From Sesamum alatum (lineage: Eukaryota > Streptophyta > Magnoliopsida > Lamiales > Pedaliaceae), in the NCBI GenBank assembly GCA_034509735.1, contig JACGWO010000003.1, positions 14,694,001 through 14,758,000 of the forward strand: DNA of 64,000 nucleotides. The letters run 5' to 3'. Position 1 is the stretch's first letter. Each line of letters begins with the position of its first letter. The notes below the pieces were generated by a model. The model ran no database searches and was not told the DNA's origin. It worked only from the letters and a program-made list of their open reading frames with translations. The position numbers were made by a program, and so were the translations under genes. Positions 11,592 to 23,292 of the stretch are shown piece by piece.

Positions 11592-13817
11592 TGAAGGACA
11601 AGCGGATCCACCCGGGAGCGTGAGCGGAAGCGAGAAAGCGAGAAATTGTGCGTAAATTTAAATCAAATTCAAAATACGCGAATCCCATGGGGTGTACCCT
11701 TGGGTGCTCAACCGGGCGTTCAATGTAGGATGTGTAAATATTAAAACATATATTTAAACACATAGGGCATAGATATATAAATGAAATCAATCAAAGCGTA
11801 ATAAACCGTTACCTTTGATTGTTTAGCGTATGCTCCCGGCTACTAGCGTTGTTCCTTCTCCGGAATGCTCACGAAATCCAAACATATTGATTCTCCAAAG
11901 GTGATCCACACCACACCGGAAGAAACACACGTTCTTCTTGCTAGAAAAGAACGGGTTTAAGAAGGAATCGGTTTAAGAGAAGAACACTATAAATTAGTGC
12001 TCTTTTAAACTTACATTGTTCTTCTTCTTCATTCAAAAACAAGTGAAGAACACAAGTGTAAGAGAGGGAGAGAGGCCGAGAGTTTGAGAGAGAGGAGAGG
12101 ATTTTTGTCTTCTCTTTTTCCTAGAAAAAGATGAATAATCAATCACTTATGCTTGGTGTTGTATATTCTAATATATATATACATAATTAATGTGATTATT
12201 GGAATGTGTCTAGGTTTATCCAAGGATGTCTAGATTCATTCCAATCAATCACCATCAATTCTTCAATCAAGCCTACCAAAATTTATGGTATGATCAAATC
12301 ATAACAAAAGGGAAGAGCTTGATTGGAGTTGATTTGTCTCTTTCCAAAAGAGATAAGTCAACATACCACCTAGCATGAAACATGGCTGATTTTGCTTCCT
12401 CCAAGGGAGCATGTCGGCCATGTTTAATTAAGGGAAGAAGTCCAACTTCTCCTATTCCAAAATAGGAATTATTTCTCCTCTCGGGTATAATTTAACGAAC
12501 CGGGTTTTATCGTAATCCAATTACGACGAATCCAACATTAAATCCAATTTAATGTCCATTTAAATTATTCTCGTTGATCTTTTAATCCAATTAAAAGATC
12601 TAACGTCTCAACGTCTCAACTTTCCATATTTAATCGAAAATCCAATTTACCGATTAAACGAAAGCCCGATACAATATCGGTCGGTCCATCCAATGGACTT
12701 TCCCTTAAGTAATCCAATTACTTATTTTATCCTTCGAGATTGACTCCAGTCGATCTCTCAACCTCCTCGGTGATTTGTGTGTGACCCTTTAGGTTCACCC
12801 TCAGCTGGACTTGGGCCCGTGTCCCACAAGGGCCCGTTACCATGGGTGGCCGTCTAGCAACGGTCCATGGCACTAGAGACTAGGTGAATTGGCGTGAACA
12901 TTTAGACGCCGATTCCGTACGGGTACGATCCTTCCGTCTACCGTCTCCCGGCCTTAGTCTAGAGTATGAAATTGGGCGTCGGTTCCCATCCTTGACTAGG
13001 CATCTATGCTTAATACTCTAGACCACGTATGCTTCATTGCATCGACACAGGAAACCATTCCCTGTTCAACCAACCACTGTGGCCACAGCTTTAAACAGCA
13101 TGAACGTGTCTCCGAGTGCATAGGAGATACCTCTGTACATACTGACAGGGGACGGATCCTCTTCTTGGAATCCACCGTCCTCGCTACACATTCCGACTGC
13201 ACTGGACAAGGCTTATGATAATCATCTTACAGAATGATTACCTCTCGCCAGATCCAAGATACAGCCGTCCTGTGCACACGACTGCCATGATTCCTCAAGT
13301 CTGAGGATTACTCCCGTACTATCGGAACCGGGGAAAACCAATCATACCAACCAAGCCTCCAAGGCTCCATATGATGATCCCCGTGAGTCAGTCCAGTCGG
13401 CTCGACCCCAGTCGACCAACCCATCAAGATCGTGTAGGCGTCCACGCCTGTCGCTGATGAAACACGGCACTCATCCAATGAACACGACTCTTGACGCAAG
13501 TCTCAATAGGATTCTCGATGCCCTGTCTCGAGGTCCTCGACTTGGAACGTTTCAGACCCAACTCTTAATCAGTTGGTTTCATGACCACCATCTAATGCGT
13601 GGCCCAACTGCACGAGTTGTTATCCATGGTCTGTGGGCTTTGTTGCGATATAAGTTAAACACCGTTTTAACAAATGTGAAATGAGCACAACAAAGTAAGC
13701 ACCAGAAGTGATAAATACTCATTTTATTCATCACATAATAATATTACATTTACATCAAGTTGTCAGATAGGTTACAAATCGCCAAACCTATTGGCTTTCT
13801 GGTCACCTATGCTAACA
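11592..13817 (-). repeat. Type-II LTR, 5' LTR of element 2
   Basis: 2226 bp, TG...CA, the partner of 3806-6015. The left end adjoins the primer binding site and the right end adjoins the target duplication at 13818. Plus-strand open frames inside it are antisense to element transcription and differ between copies mainly by amino-acid-changing substitutions. Confidence 0.88.
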
Positions 13818-14739
13818 TCCTTGAATCCGTCCGTTACCATGGGTGGCCATCTAGCAACGGTCCATGGCACTAGAGACTAGGTGAAATATTCGGGGATGAA
13901 CATTTAGGCTCTAACAGTACACTTGTCCTTTTGTCTACGGTCTCACCACTTAGGGTCTAGGGCACGGAAAATGCAGGTACCCATTTTGGACCTAAGTGTC
14001 GGTCTGTCCTTACTAAACGCCACGAGGGAACCCTTCCCTTCTGTTCAGTTACTGTGGCCACAGATTTTAGGGACAAGACACAGAGCATACGTGAGACTCA
14101 ACTGTCAATACCTATTGACAGGAGACAGATCCTTTCTTGGAAACTACTGTCACTCTGTATACCAGAGATGCACTAGACATGGCTTATGACTACTCAAGTG
14201 TATCTTGGCAATCTCTCACCATATCTAAGATACAGACCTGATACACAGGTAAACTCAGAAGTTCCTCAAGTCAAAGGACTTGACCTGTACCGTTGAAACC
14301 GGGAATACACGTCATACCTTGCTGACCATACTCAAGGTCCTCCGTAAGCAGGCTAACCCACTAACACTGCTTAGACGACCTTCATCACCCGTCGATGAAA
14401 CATGACAGCAGGTGCTTAGTGCAAGTCTCAAAGGGAATCTCAGTACCCATTTTTGAGATTCCTTGACTTGGAGTTTTCCGGACTGATTCGGCAAGACTGA
14501 TTTCATGGACCTACCTCCAAGCGTAGTCCGAGTCCCCGAAATAGATTCTCAGCCCGTGGGCTTTGTTTGCGTAGCGAACAGATATGTAATAGAAATGTAT
14601 AAGTGAACGCAAACAAAGTAACGCCATATGAATCTCACTTCTTTATTCATAAATGTTTTATCAAACACATACTGAAATTATCTAGACATAGGTTACATTT
14701 TCCTGCCAAGATTGGCTTACATGGTCACCTATTCTAACA
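13818..14739 (-). repeat. Type-I LTR B, 5' portion (continued after element 2)
   Basis: This continues the LTR interrupted at 3805 and ends at 14739 with TGTTAGAATAGGTGACC on the minus strand. The first five bases are the right target duplication of element 2. No polypurine tract follows at 14740, so this end faces flanking DNA. B is therefore a solo LTR or the 5' LTR of an element lying to the left. Confidence 0.85.
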
Positions 14740-15108
14740 CTTTTGGTCCCGCATTTACAAAATATTCGCATTTTTGGTCCTCATCCACTTATTCGTTTGA
14801 TTTTTAAATAGCGTAGGCCATGTGCCCTGCACGTAGCAAAGTTAAGTATTTTTTACTGGACAAAAAGTTGGCACGTTTTTTCAGCTTGGCCACACTTTAG
14901 GGGGGATCTTGAGGGAAAATACAAATCTTCAAGGAAATTAGGGCAAGGAAAGGGGGATTTCTCTCTTCTCTCACAAAAATTGAAGCTATAGGAAGGGTTG
15001 GATTTAGTTTTTGTGAGAAGAGAGAAAAATCCCGCTTTCTTTAACCAAATTTCCTTCTCGATTTATTCTTGCTCCCCCCCCCCCCCCAAATGTAGTTATT
15101 GTTAGCTT
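14740..15108. other. Spacer with a foldback hairpin
   Basis: No gene is seen. The stretch begins with generic plant repeat-like sequence (TTTTGGTCCCGCATT). It contains inverted arms of 49 nt at 14931-14979 and 15008-15056 around a 28-nt loop, and a C run at 15074-15087. Confidence 0.7.
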
Positions 15109-17372
15109 TGTATAAGTCCCGAGACCTTGGATGCAGCGAAATTAAATTTTTAATTAAAAAAATAATATAATAAATAGCAATCAAATCGCCCGTCTCATTG
15201 CTATCACGGTGTGGATCTCATGCATAAATGAATGTCAATTGAATGGTAAATCACCTTTTAGCAATCCGGTTGATGTTGATGACTTGAACGTCTTAAGAAC
15301 TGTTTCTTACCTTGCAAAAGGTAGAACGTCAAATAGAACCGTTTTTGTTGACTGTTCACGGTAGGAACACAAGTGTCTTTCGGCTAAAGTTAGTCCACAC
15401 CACCTATGGTGGAATCACCCTCAAACCTATGCTAGTACGTATTGGAGGATGAAGGTAGATCAACTATTGATCTATGGAGAAAAGAAGAAAATTCTTCTAT
15501 TTTGGAAAATGAACATAAGAACAATGCTAAAGTGAAAGCTAGACTTTCTAGCTCTGAAGGACAGAGAGTCTAAGAGCTAGAGAGTAAAAAGGAGCGCAGA
15601 GTTTTTGTATCTTTGTGTATAAAGTGGTGTTTAAATCTCTTGCCTTCTACCCATTTTTATAGGAATTGTTTTGCACTAGATACAATGAATGTAGACAAAC
15701 CCTTTTGTCTTGCTCCTAGATAAATCTAGGCAACACTTGTCTTCTTCATAGACAAGTTCTAGCATGACTCATCTTTTCTCCTTCAACACTTGTCTTCTTT
15801 ATAGACAAGCTCTAACATAACTCATATTTTCTTCTTCATCTAAAGATGAAAACAAGTCATGTCTATGTTCAATGAATCTTGTCTTGTGGGCTTGGGCTAA
15901 TGTCTTGAGCTTTATCTTAATTCTCAATTGGACTAAGTGCAATTTTAATTAATTCCCAATTACTTGAGTTCAATTATTTAACCCATGATATTTAATTCTT
16001 TAATTAAATATAAGCCCAAATCAATTAATCTAATTAATTTATTTTCAAGCCCAAATAGATTAATTTTAATTAATCTATCACTAGTCTTCATTAATCAAAA
16101 TAATGTTTGTGAATTTAGAATCCAAATCAAATAATCATAATATTTAATTTTACCATGAATTGATTTCATAAATTATTTCAATCAATTAATTTAACTCCAT
16201 AAATTAATTAATTTATTCTCCATAATTAGTTCTATAAATTAATTTCAATAATTCCATCATAGATTTGTGTGTGACCCTTTAGGTTTACTACTCAACTAAA
16301 CTTCAGCTTGTGTCACATATACAATTTAATTAGCAACTTACTTGCATTAGATTAATTATATCTCATCATAATTAATCACCCTTAATTAACTCCTTAATTC
16401 AAGGGTAACCGTCACCATGGGTGGCTATCTAGAAATCATCCATGACACTACAGAATTGGTGAATTATTATGTGAACCTGTGAGCTATGCATACCATGCAG
16501 ATACAGTCCCTCCGCCAGTAACCTCCAGATCAAAGTCTAGGTCATGGAATTAGTTACCGGTTTCCGTTATCGACTTTGATGTCTATGTATCAACTCTACA
16601 AGTTATGCTTCCAATTTATCAATATAGGAAAAATCCTTTCTCCTATTTGATCAACAGCCATGGCCATGGGCTCCAAGGAACACATACTGTATAGAACATA
16701 GGAGGTTGGTTGTCATCTCATGATAAGCAGCAAATCCTATCTTGGAACTCACCAACCTTTATGCATGCTTCAACTATGTCTGAAACATGATCGTATAGTA
16801 ATCCAGGATGAGACCTAAGACTACGTTGGACATGATCAAGTCATAATCATCCTATGCATAAGGTTACCATGAAACCTCAAGTCCAAAGACTAGTTAGTGC
16901 ACTATCGTAGCCTAGGAGTTCTATTCATACCGATCATGCCATATAGAGCTTCCATATGACAACTCCTGCAAGTCAATTCAATGAACTTGATAACTCTTTA
17001 TCAAGCACCCACTAAAGTACGCTGACGTCATACGTCTCTGTCTATGAAACTCAACATTCATCATATGAACGCATCACATAGTGCAAGTCTCTAAAGAATG
17101 GTCGATGCCTTGTCTCGATCGATTCATCGACTTGGAATATTTTAGATCAAACCATAGAGGTTGGTTTCATGGTCACCATCATATGCACGAGCCACCCCCA
17201 TAGCATAATTGATCTAAGGCTTCACCCAAATGCACATATAAATATAATGTTTAAAGCATATGATGAAGATGGACAAAGAACATTTCTAATACTAAACATA
17301 TTATGGAAAATGATCATCTAGAATAGTTTACAAAGAGCGAATCGATTGGCTTGACGGTCACCTATTCTAACA
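15109..17372 (-). repeat. LTR of element D (third LTR type)
   Basis: The right end at 17372 is firm: CACCTATTCTAACA followed by the polypurine tract. The left end at 15109 (TGTATAAGTCCC) is a best guess. Most of the sequence differs from types I and II, but it shares ordered short blocks with them: GTGTGACCCTTTAGG, ACCATGGGTGGC, GTGCAAGTCTC and the terminal CACCTATTCTAACA. Confidence 0.65.
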
Positions 17373-17386
17373 ATCTCCCACTTGAC

Positions 17387-17939
17387 CTAAAGCCAATTGT
17401 CCATGTTCTTTAATCCCATATTCTCAAGGTGTTTAGAAATAGCAATCTGTGATACCGACTTTGTAAGCGGGTCTGCTATGTTCTCTGTTGATGCAATGTG
17501 ATCCACTTGCACGTCACCTCTTCCTACCATCTCTCTGATTAGATGGTAGTGTCTAATTATGTGTTTGCCTTTATAATGACATCTTGGCTCCTTCGCTTGC
17601 ACAATAGCCCTGTTGTTATCACAAAGTATAACTACGGGTTTGGCAATGCTAGGCACCACACCCAACTCGTGGATGTAGTTCTTAATCCAAATAATCTCCT
17701 TTGCAGCTTCAGAAGCTGCAATGTATTCGACTTCCGTTGTGGAATCCGCTGTCGTATCCTGCTTGGATCTTTTCCAACTGAAAACTCTTCCATTCAGCCA
17801 AAATACATAACCAGATTGAGACTTAGCGTCATCCGCATTCGATTGGAAGTTGGCATTAGTATACCCTTCCAATATCAGTTATCCATCATCGTACAAGAAA
17901 TAAATCCCTAGTTCTTCTCAAATACTTAAAGATATTTTT
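17387..17939 (-). pseudogene. Copia RNase H, C-terminal fragment (element D)
   Basis: An open frame from 17872 to 17387 encodes the C-terminal copia RNase H, with NANFQSNADDAKS, TADSTTEVEYIAASEAAKE and ADPLTK motifs, ending NWL-stop just before the polypurine tract. This stretch is intact and distinct from the other copies. It is cut upstream at 17940 by LTR E, so only the tail of pol remains. Confidence 0.85.
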
Positions 17940-20164
17940 TGAAGGACAAGCGGATCCGCCCGGGAGCGCGAGCGGAAGCGAGAAAGGCGAGAAATTGCGT
18001 AAATTTAAATCAAATTCAAAATACGCGAATCCCAAGGGGTGTACCCTTGGGTGCTCAACCGGGTGTTCGATGTAGGATGTGTAAATATTAAAACATATAT
18101 TTAAACACATAGGGCATAGATATACAAATGAAATCAATCAAAGCGTAATAAACCGTTACCTTTGATTGTTTAGCGTATGCTCCCGACTACTAGCGTTGTT
18201 CCTTCTCCGGAATGCTCACGAAATCCAAACGTATGGATTCTCCAAAGGTGATCAACTCCACACCGGAAGAAACACACGTTCTTCTTGCTAGAAAAGAACG
18301 GGTTCAGGAAGGAATCGGTTTAAGAGAAGAACACTATGAATTAGTGTTCTCTTAAACTTACTTTGTTCTTCTTCTTGATTCAAAATCAAGTGAAGAACAC
18401 AAGTGTAAGAGAGGGAGGGAGCACGAAATTTTGAGAGAGAGGAGAGGATTTTTGTCTTCTCTTTCCTAGAAAAAGATGAATAATTAATCACTTATGCTAG
18501 GTGTTGTATATTCTAATATATATACATAATTAATGTGATTATTGGAATGTGTCTAGGTTCATCCAAGGATGTCTAGATTCATTCCAATCAATCACCATCA
18601 ATTCTTCAATCAAGCCTACCAATATTTATGGTATGATCAAATCATACTAAAAGGGAAGAGCTTGATTGGAGTTGATTTGTCTCTTTCCAAAAGAGAAGTG
18701 TCAACATACCGCCTAGCATGCAATATGGCTGATTTTGCTTCCTCCAAGGGAGCATGTCGGCTATGTTTAATTAAGGGAAGAAGTCCAACTTCTTCCTATT
18801 CCAAATTAGGAATTATTTCTCCTCTCGGGTATAATTTAACGGACCAGGTTTTATCGTAATCCAATTACGACGAACCCAATATTAAATTTAATTTAATGTC
18901 CACTTAAATTATTCCCGTTGATCTTTTAATCCAATTAAAAGATCCAACGTCTCAACATCTCAACTTTCCATATTTAATCGAAAATCCAATTTACCGATTA
19001 AATGAAAGCTCGATACAATATCGGCCCGTCCATCTAATGGACTTTCCCTTAAGTAATCCAATTACTTATTTTATCCTTCGAGATTGATTCCAAGTCGATC
19101 TCTCAACCTCCTCGGTGATTTGTGTGTGACCGTTTAGGTTCACCCTCGGCCAGACTTGGGCCTGTGTCCCACAAGAGCCCGTTACCATGGGTGGCCGTCT
19201 AGCAACGGTCCATGGCACTAGAGACTAGGTGAATTGGCGTGAACATTTAGGCGCCGATTCCGTACGGGTACGATCCTTCCGTCTACCGTCTCCCGGCCTT
19301 AGTCTAGGGTATGGAATTGGGCGTCGGTTCCCATCCTTGACTAGGCATCTATGCTTAATACTCGAGACCACGTATGCTTCATTGCGTCGACACAGGAAAC
19401 CATTCCCTGTTCGACCAACCACTGTGGCCACAGCTTCAAACAGCATGAACGTGTCTCCGAGTGCATAGGAGATACCTCTGTCACATACTGACAGGGGACG
19501 GATCCTCTTCTTGGAATCCACCGTCCTCGCTACACATTCCGACTGCACTGGACAAGGCTTATAATGATCATCTTACAGAATGATCACCTCTCGCCAGATC
19601 CAAGATACAGCCGTCCTGTGCACGTGACTGCCATGATTCCTCAAGTCTGAGGATTACTCCCGTACTATCGGAACCGGGGAAAACAATCATACGGACCAAG
19701 CCTCCAAGGCTTCCATATGATGATCCCCGCGAGTCAGTCCAGTCGGCTCGACCCCAGTCGACCAACCCATCAAGATCGTGTAGGCGTCCCACGCCTGTCA
19801 CCGATGAAACACGGCACTCATCCAATGAACACGACTCTTGACGCAAGTCTCAATAGGACTCTCGATGCCCTGTCTCGAGGTCCTCGACTTGGAACGTTTC
19901 AGACCCAACTCTTAATCAGTTGGTTTCATGACCACCATCCAATGCGTGGCCCAACTGCACGAGTTGTTATCCATGGTCTGTGGGCTTTGTTGCGATATAA
20001 GTTAAACATCATTTTAACAAATGTAAGATGAGCGCAACAAAGAAGGTACCACTGGTGACGAATACTCATCTTATTCATCACATAATAATATTACATTCAC
20101 ATAAAGTTGTCGGATAGGTTACAAATTGCCAAACCTATTGGCTTTCTAGTCACCTATTCCAACA
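17940..20164 (-). repeat. Type-II LTR, 3' LTR of element E
   Basis: 2225 bp running from TGAAGGACAAGC to CACCTATTCCAACA, followed by the polypurine tract and pol, so it is the 3' LTR of a minus-strand element. It closely resembles the LTRs of element 2. The left flank is T-rich (TTTTT), so no informative target duplication can be named. Confidence 0.87.
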
Positions 20165-21292
20165 ATCTCCCACTTGACCTAAAGTCAATCACCCATTGAC
20201 CTCGAACCTCTTATTCAGATGGTGAGTATGGGCAACTTGCGACATGGGCTTAGCAAGTGGATCTGCTATGTTTTCTGCGGAGCTGACTCGGTCCAACCGA
20301 ACGTCACTCCTGCTATCCATCTCTCTAAGAGATGGTAGCGTCTAAGAATATGCTTGGATCGTGATGAGATCTCGGTTCCTTTGCTAGTGCTATCGCCCTG
20401 TTGTTATCATAAAAGATAATTACAGGCTTAGCAATGCTAGGTACTACATCCAACCCTTGGATGTAGCTCATCAACCAAACCACTCCTTAGTAGCTTCCAA
20501 AGTCGCTATGTATTCAAAATTCTATGGTGGAGTCTACCGTGGTAGCCTACTTGGAAGCCTTCCAAGTAACCACGCCACCATTAAGTCTGAATACAAAACC
20601 ATACTGAGACTTGGCATCATCGTCATTCGACTGGAAGCTAGCGTCGCTATAGCCTTCTAGTATCAACCCTCCACCGCCGTAGATCAAGAACATGTCCTTA
20701 GTCCTTTTCAGGTACTTTTGGATAGTCTTGACTGCACTCCAGTGATATCGGCTAGTTACGCTCAAAGCGAAAGCCACATCAGGTCTAGTGCACTGAACAG
20801 CATACTGTATGCTGCCTACGGCTGAAACATAGGGGATGTCCAACATCCTTTTAAGCTCCTCATCAGTCTTAGGAGACTGCTTCTTGGGTAACTTAATTCC
20901 ATGCCTCATAGGAAGGAATCCTCGTTTTGAGTTCTCCATCTTGAATCTCTTCAAGACTTTCTCAATGTACGAGGACTGGGCCATTCATAACATCCTTCTA
21001 GATCTATCCCTGTAGATCTTGATGCCAAGGATGTAGGATGCCTCGCCCATATCCTTCATGGAGAATTGCATTGACAGCCAAGCTTTAGTGGTACCCAACA
21101 TCTTAGCATCATTCCCAATGAGCAAGATATCATCCACGTAAAGCACCAGAAACGCAACTGAGCTCCCACTGATCTTCTTGTATACACAAGGATCGGACTC
21201 GTTCTTGATGAAATCATATCCCCGTATGACTTCATCAAAACGTATGTTCCAGCTTCGGGTTTAACCCCTTTTGGTGGATCTGCTAGGGTCCA
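20165..21292 (-). pseudogene. Copia pol fragment, RNase H and part of RT (element E)
   Basis: Minus strand: stop region at 20179-20181, RNase H (open frame 20984-20547 with DIPYVSAVGSIQYAVQCTRPD and SDASFQS), then RT with the YVDD codons near 21128-21140. At about 21258 the sequence jumps to a segment that in element 2 lies 341 bp further upstream in pol, with GGG shared at the junction. The fragment ends at 21292 exactly where the LTR of element C begins. The remainder of E (integrase, gag, 5' LTR) is not present beyond C. Confidence 0.85.
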
Positions 21293-23279
21293 TGTTAGAA
21301 TAGGTGACCATGTAAGCCAATTTTGGCGGGTATATGTAACCTATGTCTATACAATTATAGGTGTTTGATAAATCATTAATGAATAAAGAAGTGAATTTCA
21401 TTTGGCATCACTTTGTTTGTGTTCACTTATATTTGTTTTCCATATCTGTTCACTACGCAAACAAAGCCCACGGACTGAGAATCAATTTCGGGGACTGGGA
21501 CTACGCTTGGAGGTAGGTCCATGGAATCAGTCTTCCCGAATCAGTCCGGAAATCTCCAAGTCAAGGAATCCCGAAAATGGGTACCGGGATTCCATTTGAG
21601 ACTTGCACTAAGCACCTGCTGTCGTGTTTCATCGACGGGTGACGAGGGTCGTCTAAGCAGTGTTAGTGGGTTAGCATGCTAGGACGCAGCTGACTGAGGT
21701 GACTCGTGGGAACCGTCTTACGGAGGACCTTGAGTATGGTCTGCTAGGTATGACGTATATTCCCGGTTCCAACGGTACAGGTCAAGTCCTTTGACTTGAG
21801 GAATTGCTGAGTTTACCTGTACATCAGGGCTGTATCTTAGATATGGTGAGAGATTGCCAGAATTCTCTTTGGTAGTCATAAGCCATGTCTAGTGCAGTTC
21901 TGGTGTGCAAAGTGACAGTAGTTTCCAAGAAAGGATCTGTCTCCTGTCAATAAGTTTTGGCAGTTGAGTCTCATGTATACTCTAGGTCTTGTCCCTAAAA
22001 CTGTGGCCACAGTGACTGAACAGAAGGGAAGGATTCCCTTGCGGCGTTTAGTGAGGACAGACCGACACTTAGGTCCAAAATGGGTACCTGCATTATCCGT
22101 GCCCTAGACTCTAAGTGATGAGACCGAGGACAGAAGGACAAGTGTACTGTTAGAGCCTAAATGTTCATCCCTGAATATTTCACCTAGTCTCTAGTGCCAT
22201 GGACCGTTGCTAGATGGCCACCCATGGTAACGGAAGGATTCTAGGAATCCGACCAAGTCTAGCTGAAAGGTGAACCTAAAGAGTCACACACTATCCACAC
22301 ACATTTAGATATTTAATTAGGAATTAAATACTGGAGTGAAGGAATGATTAAATTGGATTTAATCGGGTCCTTTATTTTTCTTGGAGAAATAATTCCTTCT
22401 ATTAGATATAAGGAATTAAATTGATAAATTAGATTTATCAAAGGGATTTATTTAATGGGCTTAAATAATATTTATATTTATTTTAGCCTCTTGGAAATAT
22501 TTAAATAGGTTTTAAATATTCCATTAAATTAAATTAAATCAACGGTTGAGATCAATGGGAGAGATGGATGGCTAGGATTGTTTTGACTAGGTCAAAACAC
22601 TACTTTGACTAGGACTTTGACTAGGTCAAAATCCTAGTCAAAATAGAGTTCTTGAAAGAGGAGTTTAAAGAGGATTAGACTCCTCTTCTATATAAACCCC
22701 TAGCATCCTACAAGTTGGAGGATGATGAAATTCCAACACACACAACACACACACACAACTCGGCTCTCTCTCCCTCTATCTCGTCCGCCCTCTCTCTCTC
22801 ACACACTCCAAGAAAATTATTTTTCTTTGTTCTCTTGTTCTTGGAACATTAGAACTTGATGAATCAATACCGTTAATTCATAACGTGTTGTTGATTCATC
22901 CACTCCAAAATATAAACTTGTTCGTTGCTAGCACGACGTGCAAGATACGTGGGTGGATCGTGTGTCACGATTTGGAGGGTCTCAAGAACGAGATCTTGGT
23001 GCAAAACGGGGAACAACGCGTGTAGCCGTTGAAGACGAAAACGACAACGGGTAGGTCTCGTTTATGATTTTCGTCCCTTTTAATTTTCTACCCTATGGCC
23101 TCCATGATATGTTATATGTGATTTATTCATGAGATACACCGAACACCCGGGAATTTCAAAGGCACACCCTTTGAAACGTGTTCTTGAATTTAAAGCATGT
23201 TTAAATTCCGCATTTATTTTTTAATTATACCGCGCTTCCGCATTCGCGCTTTTCCCGAGACGATCCACAATTCCTTTCA
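21293..23279 (+). repeat. Type-I LTR, 5' LTR of element C
   Basis: 1987 bp, TGTTAGAATAGG...TCCTTTCA. The first kilobase matches LTRs A and B on the minus strand. Then come a W-box cluster (22583-22641), a TATA box (22689-22696) and a CT-rich likely leader start. It is followed after one base by the tRNA primer site. Confidence 0.92.
22583..22696 (+). promoter_or_regulatory. LTR promoter of element C: six W-boxes and TATA
   Basis: TTGAC[C/T] cores lie at 22583-22588, 22590-22595 (reverse), 22605-22610, 22617-22622, 22624-22629 (reverse) and 22636-22641 (reverse). TATATAAA follows at 22689-22696. The repeated unit is close to the palindrome TTTGACTAGGTCAAA. W-boxes are WRKY targets in defence and wound responses; a stress-responsive promoter is inferred. 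Confidence 0.7.
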
Positions 23280-23280
23280 G

Positions 23281-23292
23281 TGGTATCAGAGC
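23281..23292 (+). other. Primer binding site of element C
   Basis: TGGTATCAGAGC, the standard match to the 3' end of plant initiator methionine tRNA, one base inside the 5' LTR. Confidence 0.92.

Larger units (their letters stand above)
3806..13817 (-). mobile_element. Complete copia element 2, nested in LTR B
   Basis: A 10.0-kb Ty1/copia element on the minus strand. Its parts are two type-II LTRs (3806-6015 and 11592-13817), a primer binding site next to the right LTR, a 1.8-kb leader, a decayed gag-pol and a polypurine tract (AAGTGGGAGAT, minus, 6016-6026) next to the left LTR. The near-identical 5-bp duplication on both sides and the continuous host LTR B show a genuine retrotransposition event. 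LTRs differ by a few per cent in the stretches compared by eye, more than in element C, so it appears older than C. Coding damage makes it non-autonomous. Confidence 0.9.
15109..17939 (-). mobile_element. Copia element D, 3' part (LTR and end of pol)
   Basis: A minus-strand copia fragment made of a third LTR type (about 15109-17372), polypurine tract and the RNase H end of pol. At 17940 it is broken by the LTR of element E. The rest of D does not reappear to the right of E or C in this window. Confidence 0.75.
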
